A stretch of 64,000 nucleotides of DNA from Actinomortierella ambigua (Eukaryota; Mortierellomycota; Mortierellomycetes; Mortierellales; Mortierellaceae). Position numbers and translations under genes: made by a program. The stretch's first letter is position 1. Each line of letters begins with the position of its first letter. The stretch spans positions 124,001 through 188,000 of the forward strand of contig JAAAJB010000002.1 in NCBI GenBank assembly GCA_016098155.1, read 5' to 3'. Below the pieces are notes generated by a model that saw only the letters and a list, made by a program, of their open reading frames with translations, was not told where the DNA came from and searched no databases. This document shows, one piece after another, positions 44,883 to 56,424 of this stretch.

Positions 44883-46592
44883 AAGACCTGAGCTGTTGAT
44901 ATTTACAAACCCACACTCGTTTTTATATACTATGTATACATTTTCTTCTACCACATTCTTCCGCTTTTCCCTTCACCTTTCTCCGTTCATTGACCTGCAC
45001 GGTTAGGTGAGAGGGCACGCAAGATTTATAGTAACGATCGCCCTACTGACCGTGTGCGCATTGTAGAATAGACATGAAAAAACTTTGTTCTGCAAAGAGA
45101 GAAGAGGGGCGAGAACAACTATTTGTCAGGGACACCAAGGCCGCCAGAGTCCTGTGTAGGACATATATGTAGTTAATGATTACCCTCTACAGTTTGTTGA
45201 AGCGAGCAGTGCAAAATCTGTCATTTGAGCTGCCGGCTGTTCTGGGGCAAGATTCCCATCCGCTACTTGCGAAGAAAATTATCCCTCAGCCAACCCGCAT
45301 GTTCCTGGAGCCGTACACCACCAGAGGTTCCGTAACAGACGGACCCCGCGTTCAAATTTAGTTCTACAGGATGATATTTGACTTTGATAAACTTTGGTGA
45401 ACTGCACCCTCAAATTGTAGAGCTGTGGTAGAAGGGGATAAGATAAAATTGTGCAGACAACTTTAAGGTCTGGGTAGGGTGGATATCCTATACATTCACT
45501 TGCTTCTTCTACCTCCAACCCATCGTTCTCCCAAGACGTACTGTGGACACCGACATTGCGAGTCCTATGAAGATCTACCTCAGAACCCGCCCGTTCAAAG
45601 TTTGACCTCGCTCCTTGAAGGCGCTCGTATTCCATTTTCCCTGTGACTTTGACAGACTTGGACCAAGCGCAGAGTGACGCTATTTTACTCCATTTACCAG
45701 ACACTAAACTCTACCCGCAGCTGGTGAGGGATCCCTCCCTCACTATCGCTGTGGCCGACAAAAATAAATGTTGCTCTGTGGTTATTGATGACGAAGGATA
45801 GGAAGGAGAGAAGAGGCGCAATGAGGAGCTCGGGTTCAGGCACTCTTTACCCTATAAAGAAGATTATTGGCTCAGCAGTGGTTCCACCAAAGCCGGTTTG
45901 TTTTCCCTCTCCTCCTCCCCCCCCTTCTCCATCCGTATTGTCATTTTTTCACGCGCCATCAGAGATATTGTAATTTGCTGGCCCTCTCTCTCTCGCTCTC
46001 TTCATGGGTGCTTACTAAACTTTTCTCCCCAAGGTTTGTTTGGACATGGTAGTGATCGCTCGCAGAGGGGGAAGGGCGAAAGAGCGACAGGTTGTGGCAC
46101 CTTGTGTCTTATTCCCACGCAGGATATCCACCGACAAACGACCAAAAAAAAAATGGAGTGTGTGTAGACAGTCTCTTGATCATTACACGAAGAGCACGAG
46201 CTGTCTCCCCCTTCCCCAGTGGTTCAAATCATTTGGCGTCAATTTGGAGGTGGAGAAGGTAAGGTAAAAATCCTCCTGATTTTACATTGAGTAGGTGACA
46301 CAATCACTAGGCTCGTTGAGCTTTCCCTATTTCCGAGGACATTGGATGGCCAGCCGCTTTACTGTCTCATGACAAAAAAAAATAACCAAAAAGAAGTGAT
46401 ACTCAATGTATTCCATCATGAAGAAGAATTCGACACCACAACCTTTTCTATGGTCTCAGTCATGGGATTCTATCTCTGGGAGAGCGAGAGAGAGAGAGAG
46501 AGAGAAAGAAAAAGAAAAAGGGGGACAAAAGCTGATACGAATAGAAAATAGTGTGAGGTAGGTGTTTTCCATAATTTATTCAACGGTTTTCC
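44883..46592. other. Intergenic DNA, no gene seen
   Basis: 1.7 kb with AT-rich 3' flank (ttttatatactatgta), C-rich and A-rich runs, and a GA microsatellite near 46482-46520. Short open frames carry no motif. Confidence 0.45.
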
Positions 46593-46814
46593 CTAGAGGC
46601 AGGACTGCATGCAAAGGACATAGGTCGCCTGATGCTTGGTCACGCATGCATCATTGCTGGAGCAGGCCACAATACGGCTATTGAAGTCGTTAAAACACTT
46701 GTTGGCGCATGCGGCATTCAACAGGTCAGGGTCGTTGGGGAAGACGGGCGCAGCGAGGGCCGAGGGCATCAACGAGGCAACCGCTAAAAAGCAGGCAAGA
46801 GCAAACGAGCGCAT
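46593..46814 (-). CDS. Secreted small cysteine-rich peptide, 73 residues
   Basis: ATG at 46812-46814, single exon. Residues 1-21 are a signal peptide (MRSFALACFLAVASLMPSAL). The mature part of about 52 residues has six cysteines: C36-xxx-C40, C51-x5-C57 and C68-xxx-C72. The spaced C-xxx-C pairs on predicted helices suggest a disulfide-linked helical hairpin rather than a defensin fold. A TATAAAAA box lies about 180 bases upstream. Function unknown; effector-like or antimicrobial are both possible. Confidence 0.75.
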   Translation of the reverse strand: MRSFALACFLAVASLMPSALAAPVFPNDPDLLNAACANKCFNDFNSRIVACSSNDACVTKHQATYVLCMQSCL

Positions 46815-47587
46815 GGTGTAAAAAGTGGTGTTGGAGATGTGTGGGGAATGAGAAATATGGCTGAGGTGAGAGAGAGAGAGAGAGAGAGAGGAGGACAGAA
46901 AGCAGTTGGCTAGACGAGAGAAGAAGAGAGGGAGGAAGGGGAGGGGAATAAACGAGTATACGACGGATTCAACGCTTTACCCTTTTCCACGGCTTTTTAT
47001 ACTCGCCAGAAGGATGGAACGCCCTCCCCGAGCGTCTCTGACTGAGAGCTTTCCATCCATCATATGGGTTTTATAATGCATTCGCGTTAAGGTTTGGTAC
47101 GTGCGACGTAAGTGTGTAGGTCAATTCTCGGGAGAAAGACACTCCTTGCCTGTTCTCTCATTTCACCTGCAGCGTGATGCTAAAAATCTGTGGGAGCGAG
47201 GAGTCACGCAAACTTGTTCCGAGGAATAATGCCCTAGGTATCACATTTCTAATTATCTCTTCAACTCATGCCTCCATATTTTCTGCGTCAAAGGGCGTTG
47301 GCTTGAGACCTAAAGTAAAAGCTGCAGCATCACCTTAGCAGTCAGTATGTACTCGTAAGTGGCGCGGTACGGGAAGGGGTACCCATCGCCGCATAATTTC
47401 TCGACTTGAGCTATGACGATGAGGACTGTACAGGGCACTCAACAGTATCTGAGAAAACTGCTTGCAAGGCATGATGGCTGTATAATGGATTGTCAGAAAG
47501 ACGAGTGGATACATCAAGTCAGAAAGACAGCCTTTAACAACACTTTGAGGCTTGCAGGGTATTCTTCACAAAAATTTTATTGTTATT
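46815..47587. other. Promoter of the 73-residue peptide and 3' flank of NOC3
   Basis: A GA-rich leader follows the start codon, then the TATA box at 46994-47001. From about 47100 the sequence shows no gene. Confidence 0.45.
46994..47001 (-). promoter_or_regulatory. TATA box of the 73-residue secreted peptide
   Basis: TATAAAAA on the minus strand, 180 bases upstream of the ATG at 46814. Confidence 0.45.
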
Positions 47588-50500
47588 TTAGTGGTTGATA
47601 CCACGATCATGTGTCCGAAGCGCCACCGAAGGTGTAAACACGGACAACTGCTTGGCCATGGAGCGAACCTTTGGGTCAAAGTGCGACTTCATCAGCTCAA
47701 ACTCCCACAGACTCGATGCCATGGGATTACACAGCTCTGGGTCATTCAAGAATGGCATATAGACACCGTTACCCGCCCGGTCCTCGTCCGTGCCCGTCAA
47801 CAGCTGGTCCACCTGCGGTTGCTTCTGGATCAACCGCTTCATCACCATCAAACACTCCTTCGCCGACTTGTTCGGAACCTGCAGCGTCGCAATCGCCAAC
47901 CGCTTCAAAAAGCTCGCCGCGCGAATCGGCGGGATCTTTCCCTTGTTAGCGAAAAACATCAGTTCAAAGCCCTTCAAGATCAGTTCACGCTCCGTTCCCA
48001 GCACCACCAAGACCTCTTCCTTCTTATCGTCCTTGTCGGACCGACGGCCTCTCCGCTTCATCTTGGCCAGTTGTGCTTGCTCCTCCTTTTCTTTTGTCGA
48101 CTGTTCTGCGGCTTCAAAGACGTTGCCCTCCAAGTCCGTGCTCATCGCCACTGTCTGGAGGATGGTATAGAATTCAACGTAAAACGCCTTGAGATCCATG
48201 TTGAGAGCCTCTCCCTGACCCTGCATCAGCTGGAAGGCACACACAATGCAGAGCAGCTGGCGACGGCGGTTGATGGGCGTGTGCGGATCAAACTGCTGGG
48301 CGTCCGATCCACCATGCATAATCTTCTTGAGCACCTCCAACAGATCGATGAAGAAATCCACGTTGATCAAGTGTGCAAACCTAGTGAAAAAGGGACAGAA
48401 AGAGACAGTTGTTAATCATCTGTTGTTCCTGACGAGACACCAAAAAAAATCTTCAGTCAAAACTCCTCCCTCCTCTTCTGCCCTTTTCTCCCTCCTTTAA
48501 ACCTACTTGGCAAGACCCTCGAGGACGGCAGGCAACAACGGCGATGAGGAAGCGTTCTTCAGGATACGGAAGTACGTCACAAAGACCATCTTGAGCGTCT
48601 CCGTATGTGTGCGAACCTTCTCTTCCTTGTCAACGACGGCCTCAGCCTCCTTCATCTCGGCCTCGACCTCCTTCTTTGCCTTGAGAAGCTTGCGATTCTT
48701 CTTGGAAATGTGCACCTTCTCCTTCTTTTTCCGTTTGCGAGGGTTCTCATCATCGTCGCCACCCGCCCTTGTCGGCAACTCCTCCTTTAATCGCAGGCTC
48801 AAGAAGCACGAGATCACATTTGGGTGCACCAGGTACGACTTGGCCTTGATCATCTTGGTAATCAACTTGACAGCATCCAACGAGGCCTCGCCCGACTCAT
48901 CCTCCACAAAGACCTCCCGCAGGGCTTTGCTACACGTCTCCGAGGTTTCGCTCCATCGCCTTCGGCTCATCCGTGCAATGATGGCCGTCATCAGGTTCAG
49001 TCGGAAATTGAAGTGTGTCACACTCGTCAACAGCGTGCACATGCAGTGAATCGCCACCGTCGCCAGATCCGCCTTGCGTTTCCGATCGGCAGCATCAGCG
49101 TCGGACATGACGGGTGCCGGCGAGGACAGGATCGCCGTAGTCGAGGTTGCGCGGATCCGGATCTCTCCAGCTGCAGCGGCCGCGGCCTCCTGGGCGGCGA
49201 TCGCATCGTCTTCTTCCTTGCCAGACTTGTCCTGTGACAAAATCTTCTCCAGCGACACGAGATAGTTTTGATAGTTTTGCAGCAGCGACTGTTCATAGTC
49301 GCGCGTCTTTGCCACCTCCTTGGACACCTGCACTGCCCGCTCCTTCTCGGTGAGTGGTCGAATCCGGTAGCCGGGCAAAATGTCCTTGAACACAGCCAGC
49401 TGCGTCAACAACGCCAACTTTTTGATCGCGTCGTTTGGATCCTGAGAAATGTTGCGTAACCGCTTCAGTTGGCCAATCTAGTGAAAAAAAAAGAAGGAAG
49501 GAGAGGCGCATCATTTAAAATTATATGTCAGCAACTTCCTCCCAACGTAGTGATCCAGTCCTGCTCATTGTCATATCCTTTCACCCCCACAACAGCTCCT
49601 CTCCCCCCTCCCTTCACCTCCTCACTCTCGCCTTACATTTTTCTCTGGGTCTGAGATCACAAGTTGAGCAATCTCGGCAAGCTCCTCTTTCTTCTGTGCC
49701 AACTGCTCCTTCTTGCTCAGCTTCGTTTCCGGAACAGGCTCGGTGAATACAGTCTCTTCCTCCTCTTCAGCCTCCTGTGCCTCAACCTCCTCCTCCTCTT
49801 CTTCTTCCTCTTCTTCCTGCATCCGCTTCAGCTCGCTAGGCGCAATGCGATCATCCTCAAGCTCCTGGATACGACCATCTGCAAGCTTGATAGGCAGTCG
49901 CGTGCTCTGCTTCTTATCCCAGCCTTGGGGACGACGCGGTGCCTGCTCGTAATCCTGCTCCTCGTCCGAGTCCAACTCGACGCGCTTCTCCTGCTTGACT
50001 GCTTGAGCCTTTGCCTTGACAGCCTTTGCCGCTGGAACCTTAGCAGCCTTCTCCTCTTTGTCCTCGTCCTCGTCCTCCTCCTCTTCCATATCGTCGCCTT
50101 CATCATCATCGCTGTAGTCGTAATCGACGTCACTAAACATCGCCTCATCGTCTTCGTCGCGCTCAATGTCGCTGCCATCCTCCATGTCGATCTCCATCGA
50201 CGCATCATCGTCATCAATATCCGACACGTCTGGCTCCGACTCTGGCTCAGATTCAGGTTCAGAATCTACGTCGTCCGCTGTCTGCACCTCAGAGCTCTTT
50301 TTCAGGTTGCCAAACGTTGTCTGCTTCTTGGCTTTGATGATCTCATTTCTGATGTGAGGTTAGAGATTGTGAGGGTGAGAGAGAGAATGTGTGAGTGGGT
50401 GTAAAAACGGAGATGGTTAGAATCAAAGAGCCTATGATCACAGAGTGATATTTTTCTTGATTCTCAGGAGGATTCCCGAGGAAGGAGGGAATAAAAAAAA

Positions 50501-50954
50501 TAGAAGCCATAAACTCACTTGGAAAGCTTGACAGTATCCATCTTGGTCAAGAAGGAAGAGTGGGTTCCATGTTCCTTGAAGAACTCAATGTCATCCTCGT
50601 CAATGTCGACTTCTTCCGACACTTCAAAGTTGGGTTTGACAATCTTGGGCACCTTGATCTGCTTCTCCTGCTGCTTCTCTTTCTTGGCTCCACCCTAGAA
50701 CAGAAGAAAGACACACATATATACACACATGCAGGTTAATACAGGAGAATTCAGATATGCTACATTCTAGCCTCTCCTTGTTCAAACAAAATGATATGGA
50801 GAAGGAGAGAGAGAGAGTCGCGGGTGGGAGGGGGCAGGGAAAAGAGGTGGAGTACCTTTTTCTTCGGAGCAGCCTTCTTTACATTGGCCTTTGCATTTGC
50901 CCTAGCATTAGCCTTGGCATTAGCCTTGGCGTTAGGCGCTGTTTTCTTCGCCAT
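47588..50954 (-). CDS. NOC3: Nucleolar complex protein NOC3
   Basis: Five exons on the minus strand: 50856-50954, 50519-50694, 49637-50348, 48507-49477 and 47588-48380, giving 916 residues in frame. The start is basic with an Ala-Asn/Lys repeat. Long Asp/Glu stretches follow (about 105-180). Then comes the Noc3 domain (LKRLRNISQDPNDAIKKLAL, FKDILPGYRIRPLTEKE, a HFNFRLNLM segment). A CBF/NOC-type C-terminal domain follows (KFAHLINVDFFIDLLEVL, LCIVCAFQLMQGQGEALNMD, VDQLLTGTDEDRAGNGVYMP). By family knowledge Noc3 pairs with Noc2 in 60S pre-ribosome maturation and also has a role at replication origins in yeast. The length is slightly above usual because of the acidic inserts. Confidence 0.92.
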
Positions 50955-52768
50955 GTGTATGTATGTGAATGAGCAGGAGTTGGACACACAAGGGCGAAGG
51001 TAGAAAAAAAAAATGCCTGTTGGTTGGTGGCTTCGAGAGAATTTAAATCAAACAAACAACTTGGACAGACTTCTGGCGGCCTCACTCGGTCACATGACCC
51101 AAATGAGCCAGTGTCCAATCAGATAGCATGCTCTGCAGCCTTGGTTTCTGCTTGTCCTGGCGCCTTGGGTCATCAGCTCCTGCTCCTTGCTGCACCCGTT
51201 GTCCACTGCAACACCCTCATCCCGATCCCTCTTGCAGTCTCGCTCCATCCTCTCTGACATGGTCTCCAACAGGTCTGTGATAGATTAAGTGCTCCCCCCT
51301 TCTTCAAGTGGACACGCATCACAGTGCAAAGATTGTGTCCCACCGTCAGTGCGGGTGACAAAGCTTGTGTAGCAGGGAAACTTCTTGGACGAATAACCCT
51401 CGTTCACGCCGACAATGCACCCCCTCCTCCACCAAAGAGCGAGCCAACTGAACAAAGTTTAACTGAACAAGCACCATCCAACGACGACAACCCGCTTCTT
51501 GCTTGACCATCCACAACAAACTGTCGAAGACTCTGTTTGCACCCAACTTGTGCTTCCTAGAGCGATGGCCTCCGCAATGGTGAAAGTCATCCAAGGGCTG
51601 TAAATAGGTGTTGTGATACTTCATGTGAGTAGCAAACGCCCCATTCTCGCTACGGATCGGTAGGAGACTAGAATCGTCATCGCTTAGTGACAATGGTTGT
51701 GTATGATGGCTATCAGAGCTGTCGGTCGACAACAGGTCCTGTATGCAGCATTGTTGACCTATTATTCCGCATCTCCAGCTATCGTCTATGTTAGAGTGTG
51801 GACAGATAGACTGCGTGTACCTATTTCCGTTTGGTTAGATTCCGAGAAAAAAAATGGCGGGGTATATCTTGGTTGGCCAGATGAGGTGATGAGGTGATGA
51901 GGTGATGAGTCTCGAGCTACACTTCGTAATAAATCGAGCATATGAGGTCGATATATCTGTTGGTTACAAAGTCTGTGAACAAGGGCGATGAAATGGACAA
52001 GACGCGTCGGGGGTTCACAAAAATGAGTGAGTTGTGCTTCTGGAAACCAGTTTTGGTACTGACAGTGACAAAACGCGATTGGCGCGTACCTGCTAACGCG
52101 GCCCAGCTCAGCACTATCCCTGGAGTGTTGACCACTACTCAGAACTGTCTCCATCCCCCACATCCCCTACCACCCATAGACCAACTCTTCTCTGTCATTT
52201 GAATCATTGCACCCAAAGCCATAACGGCGTATCAGACCTTGAAAATGTCGTGTGCATTTGGAGGAACACCTGACCTCTTGACTGGTAACGCGTTGGCACC
52301 TTGACTTTTGCTCATCTTTGTGATGCAACGAGCGTGATACTCGAGGTCCTCTCTCACGCAGGCCAACCGTACCTCTTTACACGGTAGATTGGTAGATACG
52401 CACTTCTCGTCCGAGCCCCCTAGACGAAGCTATATTTCATCCTTGGTCTATTTTAAAGTCGAGTGTACATACAAATCAAAAGTGACCTGACCAAAGGGTG
52501 CAACACCACACAACAGCAGCCACAACAACATAGTGATATATTTGGGTAGGCTTCGTCCGATTTCGAATATGTCAAACAATTTCGCACAGCTGGAAGGAAA
52601 GGCAGGGTTTGGGGGGCAGCTAAAGAAGAGAGACAGCCAAGTCGACTACAAGACAACATGCTTTTCCTTGCCGTCTATTGTCCGGTTCACCTCCCTTCAG
52701 TCTTTCACCAAAGGCAGACAGGGTTGTTGCAACACAGGGCTGCTGCAAACATACACGTCGTTCGCCCT
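50955..52768. other. Intergenic DNA with one decayed-looking minus-strand frame
   Basis: Around 51346-51825 the minus strand is open and compositionally protein-like (SNIDDSWRCGIIGQQCC, then LSLSDDDSSLLPIRSENGAF, FDSLLWMVKQEAGC), but it has no ATG at its start and no domain. A GATGAGGT repeat of four units lies at 51880-51910. The remainder shows no gene. Possibly a gene relic. Confidence 0.35.
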
Positions 52769-53245
52769 TCACGCACAGCCGGGGGGAAGAGCATCGTCGA
52801 AATCCGGCTCCCCGCTCAGTTGGGTATTGCTGCTGCCTCCGCGGATGTTCGAAGATGGAAGGACGGCGCCTGGTAAAATAGGGTCAAACCTGGCCCCACG
52901 AGGGGCCGCGTTGCTAGGCAACTGCGAGTCTGGGCGGCGGTCATAGCCTCCGGCCGAGGCTGCACCACTGCGGATGGCTGCGGGGGGTCGTTGAGGTAGG
53001 TTATCCAGAGTTGCATTTGGAGAAGAAGACCTCTGGGCATAGGCATTGGTACCGTCGCCAGCGTTGATGTTGTCGTTCGACGAGTCGCCTCCAGACCAAC
53101 CGGGGTGGTCTTTGGTCAAGATCATGTCGCCGCCCTTGTTGCGTTCAGAGGACTGGATGGCTTCTGAGAGAGGACTGCGACCCAAGCCTGGGGGCTTTCC
53201 GCCGAATGAAGGGGTTCTGTCGTTGTTGCCGAGGTTGAATGCCAT
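52769..53245 (-). CDS. PI31-type C-terminal-domain protein (proteasome inhibitor-like), lacks the FP domain
   Basis: 158 residues, single exon, ATG at 53243-53245. It is Gly/Pro/Asn/Ser-rich with the signature pieces of the PI31 C-terminal region in order: GGDMILTKDHPGW, then RGARFDPILPGA, then SGEPDFDDALPPG at the end. Full PI31 proteins are about twice this length and start with a globular FP domain; none is encoded here, and an A-rich leader with a stop lies directly upstream. In PI31 the C-terminal tail alone binds and inhibits the 20S proteasome. Whether this short form does so is inference. Confidence 0.65.
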   Translation of the reverse strand: MAFNLGNNDRTPSFGGKPPGLGRSPLSEAIQSSERNKGGDMILTKDHPGWSGGDSSNDNINAGDGTNAYAQRSSSPNATLDNLPQRPPAAIRSGAASAGGYDRRPDSQLPSNAAPRGARFDPILPGAVLPSSNIRGGSSNTQLSGEPDFDDALPPGCA

Positions 53246-53408
53246 TTTTTTTTAATTGTTCGGGAAAGTGATTTTTTTGTTTGTTTGTATGAGAGAAAGA
53301 GGGAGAGAGAGATGGAAATGACAAGCGTCTAAAAAATTCTACTTGCTTTGTTCAAAAAAAAGTGAGACAGTATCACGCTGTTCACGCTAAACTCGAATCC
53401 ATTGGCGA

Positions 53409-54079
53409 CTACTTTGCCTTCTTGGCGCCAGCGAGACCCTCGTAGTGTCGCACGCGGTTAAAGTTCTCGTAGAGCATCCACAGAGGGAAAAGGAGCCAAG
53501 GCAGGTACACTGACGTCAAGAACAGCTTCTGCTCCTCTGTAACCTCAAACGGCATCCGATCCACGCTCTCAAAATGCAGCGACGTCAAGCAGGGAATGAC
53601 CGTCGTGATGACATGCGCACAATAGATACAGATAGGAAGATAGACACGGCGATCGTTGCGGTACAGGCAACGGGCAGCATAGATGAAGATGGGCACCTGG
53701 ACAAGGCCCTCCATGTGAACAAACGTCTTGAACCAGGTCATCATCTCGATGCCGCCCATGAACGGATCCCTGTAGGTGTTGACGTAGTAATCTATTTTGT
53801 GCGAGGGAAGAAAGACACCCGCTTTTGAGTGGGTCATGTCTACACTGACAGGTCCACTGTCTTCTGCTGTAGTGAGACGAGTATGACATCATCAACGTAA
53901 CCGGTACTGCACGTACCCTGGAATGCGATCAGAGGCTTGAGCAGAGGCGCCAGCACCGCAGGGTAGATAGGCACACAGTCCATCAACAGGGTCATGGGAA
54001 CATGGAGCACAAAGTAGATAAACATGGCCATGTCCTTGGGGCGGGCCGACAGCGGCACTCGGGTCGATGAGCGTGCCAT
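53409..54079 (-). CDS. TMEM97/EXPERA-family membrane protein
   Basis: Two exons on the minus strand, 53917-54079 and 53409-53791, give 181 residues, the usual length of the family. Four hydrophobic segments are seen: FIYFVLHVPMTLLMDC, VQVPIFIYAARCLY, the ICIYCAHVITTVIPCL stretch, and LPWLLFPLWMLYENF. DYYVNTYRDP and WFKTFVHMEGL match the EXPERA domain core. The C-terminus ends AGAKKAK, an ER-retention-like lysine motif. In animals TMEM97 (sigma-2 receptor) acts in sterol handling with NPC1; the fungal role is less clear. Divergent from HBS1. Confidence 0.85.
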
Positions 54080-54342
54080 GGTTTTCAATTACGCGTGAAA
54101 ATGGATGATGATGTTTAAGAGACGACTGAGTACCAATAACCTACCACTGCCCCAATCCCCCAACGGTCGGTCAAGTTTTGGTTGCATAAGCCAATCCTGT
54201 TGCAGCACTTGCGACCAGGGAAGAAACACTCTTTGGTCTTTTTTCCTCTCTCGCTCACACTTCTCTCTCATTGCATCGTACAAGCGTCCAGCACCAAACC
54301 ACCAACCACATCCTCCTCACATTTTCAACACATTAACACATA
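54080..54342. promoter_or_regulatory. Short bidirectional promoter, TMEM97-like and HBS1
   Basis: Only 263 bases separate the two divergent ATGs, so the core promoters must share this space. It contains a T-rich block and CACATCC-type motifs near the HBS1 side. No TATA box is evident. Confidence 0.5.
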
Positions 54343-56424
54343 ATGTCGCGGCATAGAAACGTCAGAAACATGGACCTCGATGGTACAGCAACCTCTCCGC
54401 ATAAACAATGGCAGTAGCTGCTCCAATCTCTCGGCTTTCGGAATCGTGTTCCGAGTTCAACACTAACAACGCGGCTTTGGACAAAATCGCAAATATAGAT
54501 GTCATGGACGACGGATATGATGAGGAAGACTACGTCGAAGAACCAGCCATGACAGCAGAGGAGCAAGGTAGGCAAGCCTTGCTGGAAGGTCGAAGGGCAA
54601 CGTCGATATCGGATGGCATTAACGACTAAAGAATGACTGCGGCTCACTCACGTCATTACGCGTCCGTGCCGTTTCTCTCTCTCTCTCTCTCCGCTGTCGG
54701 GTTTAAATAGCACAAATGGCCGAAGCTACTGAGGATGTTCTGGAGATGCTGGGTCACTCCAAAGTGTCCATCAAGGAGATTCAGGACGCCCTCTGGTACT
54801 ACTATTTCGATGTGGATCAGGCAGTGAGCTACCTTGTAGGCAAGTGACCCCACCTAATCATGGAATGAAACAGCACGTTAGAGGAGCCAAGCAAGGGTGG
54901 GATACTTACCGCTCAAATCACTATCCGCACGAATGAATAGACCAAATCGCTGCTACCGAGCAAAAGAAGCAAAAGCCTGCGAGCACCAAAAAGTCGACGC
55001 CATCAGCGCCATCAACCCCAGCCATCAAGCAAACGACAACTGTCACATCATCGACACCATCAGCAAAATCAAGTACTCCCTCTACTGCCTCCACAGCGAG
55101 CAAAGGTACAGTCATCCATGATTCTCTCCGCTCCTTCCTTTCTTCGCCTCGCAAGCAGATTCTTTCCAAGCGTCATGTTCAGGACTGGATTTGGCGCGAC
55201 ATGAGCTGGAGTGGCGCTTGCTCGCGGCGCATGATCGACATGGAGCTTGTGGTGAACTGCGACCAGAGTGCGTGCGATGGATATCGGCAGTATCAGCGGC
55301 GGCGACCGGGGCGGCCTATCGGGTTCCCTGTCACTGGCCTCCTAGGAGGTTCTGACCCTGCTCAAAAGACTCCGTCACTGCGTTCGCTCGCTGGTCAAGC
55401 GACTGCTGGGGCCAATCGTCCTCGACCATCGCTTGCTGGGCTTGCCGGTGTCAACAAGACAGGCGCGAATCATCCAGCGCCAAATGGTACCGGAGGATCT
55501 CCATCGTTGGCAGACCTTTCAAAGGGCGGGGGTTTGACGGCAGGGGCTTCCAGCAGGCTAGGCCAATTTTCGAGACTGGCCCCATCCTCATCCTCATCAC
55601 CCCTATCATCCAGTTCGAAATCGTTGCCTCCCTCCTCCTCTCCACTCCCATCAACCTCCTCGCCCAATCCCCCTGGCTCTGTGGCACGGCCATCTCTAGC
55701 CTCACTGGCCAAACCATCCGCTCTGAGTGGCAGTGCCACCATAGCAGCAGACGAGGACGCGAACCTGCCATCATCCACGACCTCGCCCACCTTGGCACAG
55801 TTGGCCAGCCAGACAGCTGCGCCCGCTAGGAGGTCCCTAGCCCGTCTCGCTCCCTCGTCCCCTTCTGTATCCCCTTTGCAACAGCCATCATCGAAGCCTC
55901 TTGCCCCCAGCTCTGCAACCAATACCCCACTCTCAAGCCTTGCATCGCTCCGGAACACTCTCCCCTCGGCGTCACCGTTGAGCTCTTCGTCGACGGCCAG
56001 TCTCTCTGTACCACCACGGCGTTCGCTTGCTAGTCTTGCCAAACCAGCAGTGGCTCCACCCAACCCCAAGCCAGCTCTGCCGGCTGCACCTTTGGCGACG
56101 GAACAGAGTGTCGACATTTCACCGTCGATGGCAATCGCGTCGTCGACAGCGATGGATATGATGATGGGCGTTGAGGAGCCTTCGTTCACTCTGATTGCAC
56201 CCCCTTCACACTTTGCAGTGTCCATTTTTGAGCCCCTCCAACCCATCTCCAAGTACATGCTTTCAAATGCACTGGAGGCTGTGGCGCAGGCGGGTCGTGT
56301 TTTCGACCAGCCCAACTTTCAGCTTGGCGAGCGACCACCCTTTCAGTTTGATCAACCTAGCCCGGATGACATTGTCACCAAGGCACAGTCTCGACGTCCC
56401 AACCAACCTATTGTGGCCAAATAG
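54343..56424 (+). CDS. SKI7: SKI7-like isoform from the HBS1 locus (read-through of exon 4)
   Basis: If the donor at 55106 is not used, exon 4 stays open and in frame to the TAG at 56422-56424, giving 573 residues from 54343-54382, 54499-54567, 54711-54839 and 54941-56424. The extension has no stop over 1.3 kb, opens with KQILSKRHVQDWIWRD, then repeats RRSLARLAP / SLASLAKP-type units in a Ser/Pro/Ala linker, then ISKYMLSNALEAVAQAGR. It ends in PFQFDQPSPDDIVTKAQ (546-562), the conserved signature of Ski7-like isoforms of HBS1 genes in fungi, plants and animals. AATAAA follows at 56477. Such isoforms link the Ski complex to the exosome. Isoform expression is inferred from sequence. Confidence 0.75.

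Noticed and set aside
47552..48415. A 287-codon plus-strand frame opposite NOC3 exon 5
   Set aside because: Antisense to conserved NOC3 sequence, without start context or domain.
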